From Chloroflexota bacterium (lineage in GTDB: Bacteria > Chloroflexota > Anaerolineae > UBA7937 > B3-Chlor), in NCBI GenBank assembly GCA_030603665.1, contig JAUVXJ010000002.1, forward strand, positions 372,001-436,000: 64,000 nucleotides of DNA. The letters run 5' to 3'. This document shows, piece after piece, positions 25,185 to 34,428 of this stretch (within the stretch, counting starts at the first letter, position 1; each line of letters begins with the position of its first letter). The notes beneath the pieces were generated by a model. The model made no database searches, had not been told where the DNA came from, and saw only the letters and a program-made list of their open reading frames with translations. A program made the position numbers and the translations under genes.

Positions 25185-27625
25185 ATCCGTACCCGTTCCC
25201 CCAACGGGTCATGTGGAGCTCTTAGGTGGACTTTGGCCGGAATGAGTTTGCCTTCGATGTCTATCTCATAGGATCCGGACAAGATCCACTCGTCATCTAT
25301 GCCAGCTGGGTTCTCCAAGTAACCCATGCCGATGGCACACCCCAGCAGATGTCCGTAGGCCCCATGAGTGATGCTGCTAACAAACTCGCCATTCCGATAG
25401 ATCGGCTCATCATGGTATAGAAGTGGCGCGCGGTCCTGCAGTGTGAAGATTACCAGTTTCCGAGTTAGCCCCGCTTCACGCTGGCGCACCAGAGCCTCGC
25501 GGCCCATGAAGTCACCTTTGTGCAGCCTCACTGCGAAGCCCAGGCCGGCCTCAAATGGTGTGTCATCGGGTGTGATGTCCGAACCCCAGTGCCGGAAACC
25601 CTTCTCCAAGCGAAGTGAATCCACGGCGTGCAAGCCGACAAGGCGCAAGCCGAACTTCTCACCTTCGCTCATCAAGGCATCGAACACGCCCGTCGCGAAC
25701 TCGGTCGGAATGAAAAGCTCCCAACCCAGCTCCCCCACGTATGACATCCTGAGCGCCAATGGCCTTGCGTAGGCAACGTCGATCTGCCGGGCCGTGCCAA
25801 AAGGAAAGCTCTCATTGGAGAGGTCGGCATCAGTCAGTTGAGATAGTAGCTCACGAGCCGAGGGCCCCATGACACCCAACATCGCATAGGCCGAGGTCAC
25901 ATTGGTCAGAGTGGCATGCGCATCTCCGGGTATGTGACGGCTAATCCAGTCAAAGTCGCGAGTCTCCATCGCCCCGGTCGTGACTATAAAGTAGGTATCC
26001 TCAGCTAGTCGGGTGACGGTCAGGTCAGCCTCGATACCTCCCCTTCCGTTGAGTAATTGGGTGTACACAACTTTGCGCACAGGGACGTCCACGTCGTTGG
26101 CGCAGATGGACTGAAGTACTACCTCGGCATCGCGTCCCTGGAACAGGAATTTGGCCATCGAAGTCAAGTCAAAGACCCCTACTGCCTCGCGGACGGCCAT
26201 GTGCTCCTCAGCTGAATACTCAAACCAGTTCTGTCGTCCCCAGGAGTACTGGTATTCCGGCTTGACTCGCTCTGGCGCAAACCAATTGGCCCGCTCCCAG
26301 CCAGCGACCACGCCAAAGCAAGCCCCGTTTGCGGCCAGCCTGTCGTGAAGAGGGGAGCTCCGCACCGGTCGGGCTGTCTCGGGCTGCCTGTAAGGCCAGT
26401 GATGGGCATACAGAACTCCGAGGCTCTCCACGGTTCGGTCATACAGATAACGGCTGTTGACTTGCCAACTCTGGCAGCGTCTAATGTCCACGTCCCACAG
26501 GTCCTCAGTCGGATAGCCCTGAACAATCCACTCGGCCAATGCCCTGCCTGCTCCGCCCGCGCTGGCAATGCCCACAGAATTCATCCCAGCAGCCACGAAG
26601 AAGTTCTGGAGTCCCGGAGCCTCCCCAAGTATGTAGGCAGTATCAGGTGTGAAGCTCTCAGGAACCACACTCAAGTGTCGAATCTGAGCCGTTTCCAGAA
26701 CTGGACAGCGTCTAATACCGGTTTCCATGAAGATTTCGAATTGCTCCCAGTCCTCCTTCAGTTCAGTGAACTCGAAGCTCTCGGGGATACCCTTCGCGCC
26801 CCACGGTTTGGCCACCGGTTCGAACCCGCCCATGAGCAAGCCATCCGACTCTGCCCTGAAGTAAATGTATCCATCCATATCGCGCAATACAGGCATTTCC
26901 CTGTGGACGCCCTCTATGGGCGTCGTCACGATGTGCATATGCTCGGCAGCATGCAAAGGGACGCTCACTCCGGCCATTCTCCCGATTTCGCGGGCCCACA
27001 TACCACCGCAATTGACAACATATTCACAAGAAACCTCACCCTGATCCGTGCTCACCCCACAAACCACCCCGTTCTTCGAGCGGATATCGGTGACCTTGAC
27101 CCCTTCAAATATCCCAGCTCCGCCCATGCGAGCCCCTTTGGCCAGGGCCTGGGTTGTGTCCACCGGACTGGTATGGCCGTCCTTGGGCATGTAGTAGGCA
27201 GCCACGAGATCATCAGCGTTTAGCAGAGGCCAAAGCTGGCGGGCTTCTTGAAGGCTGATCCGTTCCATCTCGATACCAAAGGCTCTTGCCATTGCCGCTC
27301 CACGGTCGTATTCGTGCTTGCGCGCTTCCGTCTGGGCGACCAAGATAGCACCGCTGGTCACGTAGCCGGTGGCCTGTCCAGTTTCGTCCTCCAGGCGAGG
27401 ATAGAGCTCGGTGCCATACAGGGCGAGCCTGGTCAAAGCAGGAGTCGCGCGCAGTTGGCCGACCAAGCCGGCTGCGGCCCACGTTGTACCAGAAGTGAGC
27501 TCCTTCCGCTCAAGTAGCACCACGTGTTTCCAGCCGAGCTTGACTAAGTGGTAGGCAACGCTGCAGCCAACGATGCCCCCACCTATGATAACGACCTGCG
27601 CGTGTTTCGGTAGTTGCTTGGGCAT
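25181..27625 (-). CDS. Dimethylglycine/sarcosine dehydrogenase-like flavoprotein with GcvT domain
   Basis: The 814-residue protein joins two halves. The first is a DAO-type FAD oxidoreductase (residues about 8-370) with VVIIGGGIVGCSVAYHL and the His-flavin region SGTTWAAAGLVGQLR. After a linker domain comes a GcvT-type folate-binding half (about 440-800) with VREAVGVFDLTSMAKFLFQG, YVGELGWELFIP and LRLEKGFRHWGSDI. This is the architecture of dimethylglycine and sarcosine dehydrogenases, which pass the removed methyl group to tetrahydrofolate. The ATG follows TTGAGGAGG. No partner subunits lie nearby. The exact N-methyl substrate is not determined. Confidence 0.9.
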   Translation of the reverse strand: MPKQLPKHAQVVIIGGGIVGCSVAYHLVKLGWKHVVLLERKELTSGTTWAAAGLVGQLRATPALTRLALYGTELYPRLEDETGQATGYVTSGAILVAQTEARKHEYDRGAAMARAFGIEMERISLQEARQLWPLLNADDLVAAYYMPKDGHTSPVDTTQALAKGARMGGAGIFEGVKVTDIRSKNGVVCGVSTDQGEVSCEYVVNCGGMWAREIGRMAGVSVPLHAAEHMHIVTTPIEGVHREMPVLRDMDGYIYFRAESDGLLMGGFEPVAKPWGAKGIPESFEFTELKEDWEQFEIFMETGIRRCPVLETAQIRHLSVVPESFTPDTAYILGEAPGLQNFFVAAGMNSVGIASAGGAGRALAEWIVQGYPTEDLWDVDIRRCQSWQVNSRYLYDRTVESLGVLYAHHWPYRQPETARPVRSSPLHDRLAANGACFGVVAGWERANWFAPERVKPEYQYSWGRQNWFEYSAEEHMAVREAVGVFDLTSMAKFLFQGRDAEVVLQSICANDVDVPVRKVVYTQLLNGRGGIEADLTVTRLAEDTYFIVTTGAMETRDFDWISRHIPGDAHATLTNVTSAYAMLGVMGPSARELLSQLTDADLSNESFPFGTARQIDVAYARPLALRMSYVGELGWELFIPTEFATGVFDALMSEGEKFGLRLVGLHAVDSLRLEKGFRHWGSDITPDDTPFEAGLGFAVRLHKGDFMGREALVRQREAGLTRKLVIFTLQDRAPLLYHDEPIYRNGEFVSSITHGAYGHLLGCAIGMGYLENPAGIDDEWILSGSYEIDIEGKLIPAKVHLRAPHDPLGERVRM

Positions 27626-28100
27626 TCATTACCTCCTCAAGAGAATGACGAGTGCGGCAGGATCAGCGGCGGTGCTGTGGCAACTTGCCAAATCCAGCGT
27701 GATCCCTTCTGGCTCTTCGGACCCACAACAGGCCCACTGCCATAGGCTTGAACTGCCTTTGGGGGCCTTGCACACATAGTCTGTCACAGGGGGTGGAAGA
27801 ACCCAACGTTAGTCTAGGGGCAGGCGTTACGCTCGTGCAACCTACGCGAACTAGAAGACCGGGCTCGACGTGAATTCGACGGGAAGCACAGCGTCCTCCA
27901 TCCCGACGATGCGGTCGAGCCAGAATGACCGCTGTTCGTTGCGAAGGTGGCACATAGCCACGAGACTGCTCGCTAGGCCGTCCCCGAGAGCAGTCCCCAT
28001 CCCCCAGGAATCCCGGGGAAACTCCCTCGGCAGTCCGCACTGAAGTCGCTGGAACGTTGACAGCAAGCCGTGGCAGAGTGCCAGTTGGCCGATCACGCCC
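27626..28100. other. Stretch without intact gene; holds a WYL remnant
   Basis: Apart from the WYL-like fragment at 27851-27980 and the ribosome site of the flavoprotein gene at its left end, nothing is recognised here. Confidence 0.4.
27851..27980 (-). pseudogene. Remnant of a WYL domain, C-terminal end
   Basis: The frame ending near 27851 reads SSLVAMCHLRNEQRSFWLDR then IVGMED. It closely resembles the end of the WYL domain in the exonuclease at 31.7-32.5 kb (LVAFCHLRDEERTFRLDRIV). About 40 residues are recognisable; the rest is lost. Confidence 0.5.
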
Positions 28101-28571
28101 TCATGTCATCAACTGCCTGGCCGCTGCCCTCCGTGCAACTCTTTCAGAGATGGATTTCACGCCACCCCAGACGATACACCGGGTTGGGCACGCTCTGGCG
28201 CAGGCTGGCTCGCCGCCGTCGAGCAGCCGCTCGCGACACAGGTCGCACTTGACAGCGACATTCCTCTCCTCGTCGAACTGCGCAGCGCCAAAGGGACATG
28301 CCTCTACGCAAGCCAGGCAGCCGATACATGCCTCCTCGTCGATGAGCACTATGTCCCGATCATCCCGAGAGATCGCGTCCGCGGGACAGGCCACCTGGCA
28401 AGGAGCCCGGGAGCAATGGTGACAATACAGAGGAACGAATAGGGGCGCTCTTTCGACTACCTGTATCAACCTCGGTCCCACGTCGAGCCCGTGTTCCTGC
28501 TTGCAGGCAACCTCACAGGCGTGGCAGCCCATGCAGTCTTCACTCATGATCAGCAGTGCAACTCTGTCCAT
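28101..28571 (-). CDS. 4Fe-4S ferredoxin subunit of a molybdopterin oxidoreductase
   Basis: ATG 28571 gives 156 residues with four cysteine clusters in the DmsB/HycB pattern: CMGCHACEVACKQEH, CHHCSRAPCQVACP, CIGCLACVEACPFGA and CDLCRERLLDGGEPACARACP. It would pass electrons to or from the catalytic subunit encoded 11 bp upstream. No membrane anchor subunit follows. The segment upstream of 28571 in the same frame overlaps the large subunit and is not used. Confidence 0.9.
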   Translation of the reverse strand: MDRVALLIMSEDCMGCHACEVACKQEHGLDVGPRLIQVVERAPLFVPLYCHHCSRAPCQVACPADAISRDDRDIVLIDEEACIGCLACVEACPFGAAQFDEERNVAVKCDLCRERLLDGGEPACARACPTRCIVWGGVKSISERVARRAAARQLMT

Positions 28572-28582
28572 CCCAGTTCTCC

Positions 28583-30676
28583 CTACTCGTTCTGGCAAGG
28601 CGATATGGAGCACAGCAAGACCCTCAGGTTTGTCGAACCCATAGCGGGATCGTACCCGGCTGGATCGTTGTCGGTGAGTACGTTGACGTTCGACACGTCC
28701 CAGCCATGATCGGGGGCCTCCGCTTCTAGATACCACCACCCGTGCTCGGCCACTACCACTCGGGGATCGATTCCGCTGTTCAACTTCACGCGCTGCTTGA
28801 TGCGCCCTCTGGGGCTCTCTATGTACGCCCATTGGCCATCCTCGATCCCATGTCTCTTGGCCGTCGCGGGGTGGATCTCCACGAGAGGATCGGGTCTGAT
28901 CTCCCTCAGCCAGGGGATCATACGATGCTCAGAGTGGAAGAACACGGGAGTGCGGAGCCCCGCGTTGAGGATGTACGGATACTGCTCGGCGAGATCGGGG
29001 CGGGAGACAGGACTCTCAGGGATCTCTCTGTACTGTGGAAGGGGATCGTATCCCCATTTCTCCAAGAGCGTAGAGTACAGCTCCACCTTCCCAGTAGGAG
29101 TTGAAAACCCCTTCTCCTCATACTTCTGGTACCTCATCTCACTCTTGAGATACCCTCCCCTAACGAACTCCCTGAAGTCCATACCCGATGGTTCCAGCAT
29201 GTAGTTGAGGGCATCCTCCAGCGTTGCCCACCAGTGCTCCTCCTGCCCCATCCGCTTGCCCAGTTCCTGGAAGATCTTGTGGTCCTGCCAGCACTCCCCG
29301 ATCTCGACCACCTTTTGCCTGGCCATGACATAGCCGTGCCTCTTCCAGAAATCACCCACGTAGTCCTGCTCCAGCCAGGTTGCTGCCGGAAGAAAGATGT
29401 CGGCAAGCTCCGCGGTCGGCGTGAGGAAGAAATCGATCACTGCCAGGAACTCCAGCTTGCTCAGCGCCGCATGCACCTCCTTGGCATTGGCCCTCGTGAC
29501 CACCGGGTTCGTGCCACACAGCAGCCCAGCCACCACGGGATAGGGCTCGCCCGTCAGGATGGCATCCCAGACCGCCTTGGGTGTGACCAGCGCGACCCGG
29601 GAAGCAAGCTTGTACTGGTCGCCTCCCAGCCGCTTAGCTCGCTGCTCCTTGGGCAAGTCCCTGTGAAGCCCGAACTCCGACACAACCCTCACCGGCGGAG
29701 GCACAAAGAACACATTCCCTCCCGGCGCATCCAAATTGCCCGTGATGGCCATCAGCGCTGTGAGCAGACGGTTGCTGTCGGTACAGTTGATGGTCTGTTC
29801 GATGGGAACGCCCCACTGGATGCAAGCCGGCTTCGTGGTAGCGTACACCCTCGCTGCTTCTCTGATCAGGCCCTTGTCGACCCAGGTGATCTCTTCCACC
29901 TTGCCCAGGGGATACTCCTCCACCCTGTCCACGAAGGCCTCCCAGCCATGGACGTACCGCTCCACGAACTCCTCGTCGTAGAGACCCTCCTCCAAGATCA
30001 CGTTGAGGAATCCCAGGGCCAACGCGGCATCCGTCCCCGGTCGAAGTTGGAGCCACAGCTCAGCTCTCTTCGCGAGAAAACCCTCTCGAGGGTCTATGAC
30101 GATGAGCCTGGTGCCCTTCTGATAGGCGGCCCAGAAGTCCACCCCCTTGTACTCATCCGGGTTGGCCCACAAGGGGTTATTGGCCCAGACCACAAGACAC
30201 TTCGGCTCCCCTTCAAAGTCGCTCACCGGCAGATTGCCACAGGTGATGAGGGTGGCACCGACCCTGGATACGTAGCACATGTGCCCCGCGGTAAGGACGT
30301 TGGGCGTGCCCAAGAGGTTGGCGAAGCGGTACAGGAAACTCTCGTAGTCTCTTCCTGTCCCTTGGCCCACCACGATGGACTCTGCCCCGTGCTCTTCGAC
30401 TACACCCCTGAACCTGTCGGCGATGGTGTCCAGCGCCTGGTCCCAGGATATTCGCTCCCAGCCAGAGTCAGTCTTCTCCATGGGATACAGGATTCTATCA
30501 GGATGGTAGGCCAGCTGGGTCACAGCCAGACCCTTACTACACATAGTGCCTCGCCCTATGGGCGCCTCACTATCTCCTTCCACCTTCGTCACCCGGCCTT
30601 CCTTCACATGGGCGATCACGCCGCACCCACCGTGACAGCCGCGACAGGAAGTCCGAATCTGCTTTGTCTCTCCCAT
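28583..30676 (-). CDS. Molybdopterin oxidoreductase, catalytic subunit (DMSO reductase family)
   Basis: The 697-residue protein has the N-terminal 4Fe-4S motif SCRGCHGGCGV with the fourth Cys in GTMCSKGLA. The molybdopterin domain follows: YPMEKTDSGWERISWDQAL, GQGTGRDYESFLYRFANLLGTPNV, GHMCYVSRVGA, VVWANNPLWANPDEYKG. The C-terminal dinucleotide-binding domain has EIHPATAKRHGIEDGQWAYI. A Cys in HMCYV lies where the Mo ligand is expected. There is no Tat signal, so the enzyme appears cytoplasmic. The substrate is unknown; the family covers reductases, dehydrogenases and hydratases. It is paired with the ferredoxin gene downstream. Confidence 0.9.
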   Translation of the reverse strand: MGETKQIRTSCRGCHGGCGVIAHVKEGRVTKVEGDSEAPIGRGTMCSKGLAVTQLAYHPDRILYPMEKTDSGWERISWDQALDTIADRFRGVVEEHGAESIVVGQGTGRDYESFLYRFANLLGTPNVLTAGHMCYVSRVGATLITCGNLPVSDFEGEPKCLVVWANNPLWANPDEYKGVDFWAAYQKGTRLIVIDPREGFLAKRAELWLQLRPGTDAALALGFLNVILEEGLYDEEFVERYVHGWEAFVDRVEEYPLGKVEEITWVDKGLIREAARVYATTKPACIQWGVPIEQTINCTDSNRLLTALMAITGNLDAPGGNVFFVPPPVRVVSEFGLHRDLPKEQRAKRLGGDQYKLASRVALVTPKAVWDAILTGEPYPVVAGLLCGTNPVVTRANAKEVHAALSKLEFLAVIDFFLTPTAELADIFLPAATWLEQDYVGDFWKRHGYVMARQKVVEIGECWQDHKIFQELGKRMGQEEHWWATLEDALNYMLEPSGMDFREFVRGGYLKSEMRYQKYEEKGFSTPTGKVELYSTLLEKWGYDPLPQYREIPESPVSRPDLAEQYPYILNAGLRTPVFFHSEHRMIPWLREIRPDPLVEIHPATAKRHGIEDGQWAYIESPRGRIKQRVKLNSGIDPRVVVAEHGWWYLEAEAPDHGWDVSNVNVLTDNDPAGYDPAMGSTNLRVLLCSISPCQNE

Positions 30677-30960
30677 TCAGGCATTCCCCCTTATTCGTGA
30701 ACTGGCACGCAGCCGCTACCTACTCTGAGCCCCATCCTTCACTTCCGCTTGCACCGCGGCGCCACACCGGGACTATGATCTCCATCAGGGCACTGCGACG
30801 CCAGAATCGCCACCTCGATATCTCGCTTGATGCTGACGGCCGCATTGGTGTTCCGTGACACCCGAGCCTCTACCCGTCACCCATCTACAAGATGATATCC
30901 AATCGCAGGGCCCAGCCGGAAAGATAACAGCCTTCGCGCATCAGTTCTTGCGAGGCCGTC
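30677..30960. other. Gene-free stretch
   Basis: It lies between the RraA-like stop and the oxidoreductase start. It should contain the latter's promoter, but I cannot point to a convincing one, and no RNA gene or repeat is visible. Confidence 0.35.
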
Positions 30961-31647
30961 TCACATTACGCCATAGCGGTCAAAAGCTTCACGTGCCGAC
31001 ATGCCGTCCTCAATAGCCCCGCGAACGGTATTCTCGCCTCGCACCTTGACCAGAGCTTCTTCAATCACATCCCTCTCGTACTCAGACGGCACCACAACTA
31101 CACCATCCACATCGCCAAAGACCAGGTCCCCAGGCTTGACTTCGACACCATTGCCAAATGAGATGCGGCACCGAAAGTCAATGACACGGCCGCGAAAGGC
31201 CTGGTCCTGTGCGTATGGGCCGTATGAGAAAGTGGGGAAGTTCAACCGCAGGATTCCAGTGGTATCTCTAGAATAGCCATCCAACACCGCCCCGGATGCT
31301 CCCAGCCTCATCGCCCGGGTACTCATCAACTCACCCCACAGGGCATACCGAGGAGATGAACCAACACACACATACACCTCACCAGGCTTCAGGTCATCGA
31401 GAGCATCCAGCATCAAGCCGAATGGAGCTTCTCGTTCCCGACCGGCTGTGGCCTTACCGGTCAGATCCTCCGCGAGGACCGGCATCGCTCTGCCGACCAG
31501 CGTCATGTCACTCCGCAGTGGCCTGATCTCCGGCGGTAAGAACTGCCGTGTGAGTTCCAAGCGATCCATGACATCGCCCACCACCGCGGTATACAACTCC
31601 CTACGGACCAGGCGAAATAGCTCCTCGTCATCTTCCCAGGCCATCAT
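30961..31647 (-). CDS. RraA-like protein (HMG/CHA aldolase family)
   Basis: The 228-residue protein belongs to the RraA/4-hydroxy-4-methyl-2-oxoglutarate aldolase family. It shows VVGDVMDRLELTRQFLPPEI, the phosphate-loop region WGELMSTRAMRLGASGAVLDG with YSRDT, and VKPGDLVFGDVDGVVVVPSE. Members are either metal-dependent aldolases for 2-oxo acids or regulators that bind RNase E, and the sequence does not separate the two. It stands alone between the exonuclease and the oxidoreductase. Confidence 0.85.
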   Translation of the reverse strand: MMAWEDDEELFRLVRRELYTAVVGDVMDRLELTRQFLPPEIRPLRSDMTLVGRAMPVLAEDLTGKATAGREREAPFGLMLDALDDLKPGEVYVCVGSSPRYALWGELMSTRAMRLGASGAVLDGYSRDTTGILRLNFPTFSYGPYAQDQAFRGRVIDFRCRISFGNGVEVKPGDLVFGDVDGVVVVPSEYERDVIEEALVKVRGENTVRGAIEDGMSAREAFDRYGVM

Positions 31648-31696
31648 GCTCGTGACCCCGCTTCTCCGGAACGTACCACTGGAAGATCCACCTCTC

Positions 31697-32527
31697 CTAC
31701 GTCCCTGATCGCATGTCCACTATGCGATCTAGTCGGAAGGTCCGCTCTTCATCGCGCAGATGACAGAAGGCGACGAGATACAATTGTCCGGAGTGAGCTG
31801 TCACCTGGAGCGGACGTACGACTCGTGTCGTCTCCTCCCCAACAGCCGATAGGTATCGCAACTGCAAACTGCCACCGCTCTTCAACGCCTCTTCAATCTG
31901 AGGCGGGAGTGGTATTGCTTCCCGCTCATGCGGTCCCACGTATCCACCCTGAGCCGCGAGCAACTCAGCCAGTGTGACGACACCCTGTTGCCCAAGGTCA
32001 GCGATGAATCGCTCCAGTACCATCTTGGTGGTAACCACGTCGGCGAGCGCACGGTGTTGGCCCACGGGATCCACACCGAGGTGGCGAGCCACGGCCTGCA
32101 ATCTGTTGCTGGAGAAACGGTAGCAGCGTCGAGCAAGCGCCAGGGTATCGATGATCGGACTGGCGATCAGCGGCAGGTCGCAGATCTGGAACTCTGCCTC
32201 TAGAAAAGCGAGGTCAAAGGGAGCGTTGTGGGCTACCAACGTGCTATGGTCCAGCAGTTCCAAGACCGCTGGAGCGATCTCCGCGAAGATGGGCGCATGG
32301 ACCACATCTTGGTCGCGGATGCCGTTCACGGCGAAAGCGCCTGGAGAGATCGGCCTTTGGGGATTCACCAGACTTTCGAAGCGGCCCAGCTCTCGGTCGC
32401 CTTTGAATCGCAGCAGCGCTATCTCGCAGACGCGATCTCCGAACTGAGGGGTGAGACCTGTGGTCTCGACGTCTAGGACAGTGAAGGTGATCTCATCCAG
32501 ACGTACGTCCCCGGATTCCACCTCCAC
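31697..32527 (-). CDS. DEDDh 3'-5' exonuclease fused to a C-terminal WYL domain
   Basis: The start is GTG 32527 with AGGAG upstream (276 residues). Residues about 10-185 are a DnaQ/Pol III epsilon-like exonuclease with the acidic motifs VLDVETTGLTPQFGD, LVAHNAPFDLAFLE and the HRALADV His/Asp pair. After a short linker, residues about 205-276 form a WYL domain (LQLRYLSAVGEETTRVVRPL, LYLVAFCHLRDEERTFRLDR). WYL domains are ligand- or nucleic-acid-sensing modules common in transcription regulators and defence proteins. No helix-turn-helix is present. The fusion suggests an exonuclease whose activity is gated by a ligand. Confidence 0.85.
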   Translation of the reverse strand: MEVESGDVRLDEITFTVLDVETTGLTPQFGDRVCEIALLRFKGDRELGRFESLVNPQRPISPGAFAVNGIRDQDVVHAPIFAEIAPAVLELLDHSTLVAHNAPFDLAFLEAEFQICDLPLIASPIIDTLALARRCYRFSSNRLQAVARHLGVDPVGQHRALADVVTTKMVLERFIADLGQQGVVTLAELLAAQGGYVGPHEREAIPLPPQIEEALKSGGSLQLRYLSAVGEETTRVVRPLQVTAHSGQLYLVAFCHLRDEERTFRLDRIVDMRSGT

Positions 32528-32535
32528 CAAGTCTC

Positions 32536-33174
32536 CTATTGGACGCTATCGGCATACACACCGCGGTACTCTGGTGGGAGCAGTTCAGCCAGTCTTTCCA
32601 TGATGAAGTCGGCATCGGCCTGCCGCTCCTCCTTGCGGGAAGCGTACTGTCCACCCTCCGGCAGCCTGAAGACCGGTCCGATGTTCATTCTGATGTGGGG
32701 CCTGCGGAGGCTGCGCCACTCGCCATTGGCCTTTTCGGTGCCGGTCAAGCCCGCGGGAAGGATAGGGACGTCAGCCTTGCGCGCGATGAACACTGGGCCG
32801 GTCCTTCCCCTTTCCAGAGCCCCCGTGACACTCATCCTCCCCTCTGGAGCGATGCCAAGCACACCCCCCGCATCCAGCACCGCCAGTGCCTGTCGCAACG
32901 CATCCCGGTCATACCTACCCCTGTCTACGAATATGGCGTTGCTCAGGGACAGAATCTGGCCGGTGATGGGAACACGCTGCAAGTCCTTCAGCGCCATGGC
33001 TGTCATGCGCCACGGCAGCGTCGCCATGGCAATTGGGGCATCCCACCAGGCCAGGTGGTTGAACACTAGCAGTAAGGGCCCTCCTGCGGGAACGTTCTCC
33101 TCGCCCTCCACCTCAAAGTGAGTGAGCCCGCGCAGGAGGCCCCTCAGCAGGGATTTGGTCAGCCGATACATCAT
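32536..33174 (-). CDS. plsC: 1-acyl-sn-glycerol-3-phosphate acyltransferase (PlsC family)
   Basis: The 212-residue enzyme has FNHLAWWDAP (the NHxxxxD catalytic motif), FVDRGRYDRDALRQA, the substrate motif GIAPEGRMSVTG and a later VPILPAGLTGTE. It adds the second acyl chain to lysophosphatidic acid in phospholipid synthesis. The start at ATG 33174 is supported by GGAGGCAAAG; longer starts up to 33249 lack this. It is nine bases upstream of the exonuclease gene, so the two may share a transcript. Confidence 0.9.
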   Translation of the reverse strand: MMYRLTKSLLRGLLRGLTHFEVEGEENVPAGGPLLLVFNHLAWWDAPIAMATLPWRMTAMALKDLQRVPITGQILSLSNAIFVDRGRYDRDALRQALAVLDAGGVLGIAPEGRMSVTGALERGRTGPVFIARKADVPILPAGLTGTEKANGEWRSLRRPHIRMNIGPVFRLPEGGQYASRKEERQADADFIMERLAELLPPEYRGVYADSVQ

Positions 33175-33289
33175 CTTTGCCTCCAGCATCCAGGAGATGG
33201 GGCTCATCCCCCCTGTGTCGCGCTCGCGCGAACCATCGGATAAACACAAGCGCTGCCTCTCTAGGCAGCGCTCCAGGCAAGACCCAAGT

Positions 33290-34312
33290 TCAGTAGTGAT
33301 TCACCACCCTGGTACCTATGGGAGCCCAATTGAACAGCCAGCCCGCATCTGGGGTGCTGAGATTGGTGCAGCCATGGCTCATGGGAGTGCCGAAGTTGTT
33401 GTGCCAGAAGGTGCCGTGAAGCGCATAGCCAGCGTAGTAGTACATGCAATAGGGCACATTGGGCAGGTAGTAGTAGTCACCCCGGGCCCGAGAGCCTCCT
33501 GTCATGTCGTCGTACCTGTACTTCCGCTGGATGCGAAATGTTCCCGCGGGCGTTGGATACCAGGCAACCCCGGTCGACACGCGTGCCGTGTAAACGACCT
33601 GGTTGCCCTCATACGCGGTCAGCGTCTGGCTGCTCAGATTGACGTCAATCCATTTCTCGCCCCCGGAAACGGGATTGCTCGGGGTGTCACTGGCCGGCGG
33701 GTTGGCGCCCGCCACCGGGATGACCAGCCTCTGGCCCACATAGATGAGCGACGGGTTGACAAGGTTGTTCGCTCTTGCTATGGCGCTGGCGGTGGTGCCA
33801 TACTGCCACGCGATGCGAGCCAGGAACTCCCCTCTCTGAACGACGTGGACAGTGGTCGAACCCTGCTCCTGAGAGGGAGGCGCCGACGCAGAGGATGGCA
33901 CCTTGAGTGCCTGCCCCACCCAGATGAAGTTGGGATTGGCGAGTCCGTTGAGACTGGCGAGATAGCTGACTGTGGTGCCGTGCCGCGCGGCGATGGCGCG
34001 CAGGGTGTCCCCTCGCCGAACAATGTAGACCCCAGTGCTCACCGTAGAGGACGCGGAGGAGCTAGTGGGGATAACCAGACGTTGCCCTGCGTAGACGAAG
34101 TTGGGATTGCGCAGGTTGTTGGCGCTGGCGATGGCAGTATACGTGGTTCCGTACCGCCGGGCGATGATCTGCAACGTCTCGCCCCACTGTACCACGTGCA
34201 CGACCGTATCTGTGGAACCAGGAGCTGCGGACACAGGCGCCGGCAAGAGGCTCACAAGAGCCATGGCCACGATGAGGACGAATACTGCCTTCAGCGACAC
34301 CCTTGTGCACAT
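33290..34312 (-). CDS. LysM-repeat L,D-transpeptidase (YkuD domain)
   Basis: The 340-residue secreted protein has a signal peptide (residues 1-28) and three LysM repeats (about 32-78, 86-133 and 143-190; for example HVVQWGETLQIIARRYGTTY and VQRGEFLARIAWQYGTTASA). A YkuD catalytic domain follows (about 210-340) with HGTFWHNNFGTPMSHGCTNL, in which SHGC holds the active cysteine. It crosslinks peptidoglycan or attaches proteins to it in the wall space. An extended -10 promoter lies at 34388-34393. Confidence 0.93.
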   Translation of the reverse strand: MCTRVSLKAVFVLIVAMALVSLLPAPVSAAPGSTDTVVHVVQWGETLQIIARRYGTTYTAIASANNLRNPNFVYAGQRLVIPTSSSASSTVSTGVYIVRRGDTLRAIAARHGTTVSYLASLNGLANPNFIWVGQALKVPSSASAPPSQEQGSTTVHVVQRGEFLARIAWQYGTTASAIARANNLVNPSLIYVGQRLVIPVAGANPPASDTPSNPVSGGEKWIDVNLSSQTLTAYEGNQVVYTARVSTGVAWYPTPAGTFRIQRKYRYDDMTGGSRARGDYYYLPNVPYCMYYYAGYALHGTFWHNNFGTPMSHGCTNLSTPDAGWLFNWAPIGTRVVNHY

Positions 34313-34387
34313 GGCTGGTCCTGGTCAGATCGGCATCATGGTGAGAACTCGCCACCGCTTTCGGAAAGCGGTCGCACCATCACCCGT

Positions 34388-34396
34388 ACTATACCA
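34388..34396 (-). promoter_or_regulatory. Extended -10 promoter of the LysM/YkuD gene
   Basis: Minus strand TGG then TATAGT (34393-34388). No good -35 is visible at 16-18 bp. The leader is about 70 bases to ATG 34312. Confidence 0.4.
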
Positions 34397-34428
34397 CAAT
34401 GAGATGGGAAAGGAAAGGGGCAGGACCA

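Noticed and set aside
28572..28832. N-terminal extension of the ferredoxin subunit
   Set aside because: It overlaps the catalytic subunit gene in another frame and has no cysteine motif; ATG 28571 starts the family homology.
29234..30700. 488-codon plus-strand open frame
   Set aside because: Antisense to the molybdopterin oxidoreductase, which has full family motifs; a shadow of high-GC codon use.
33122..34402. 426-codon plus-strand open frame
   Set aside because: It lies wholly antisense to the LysM/YkuD gene and the start of plsC, both of which have clear motifs. The translation is Arg/His-rich with no recognisable domain.
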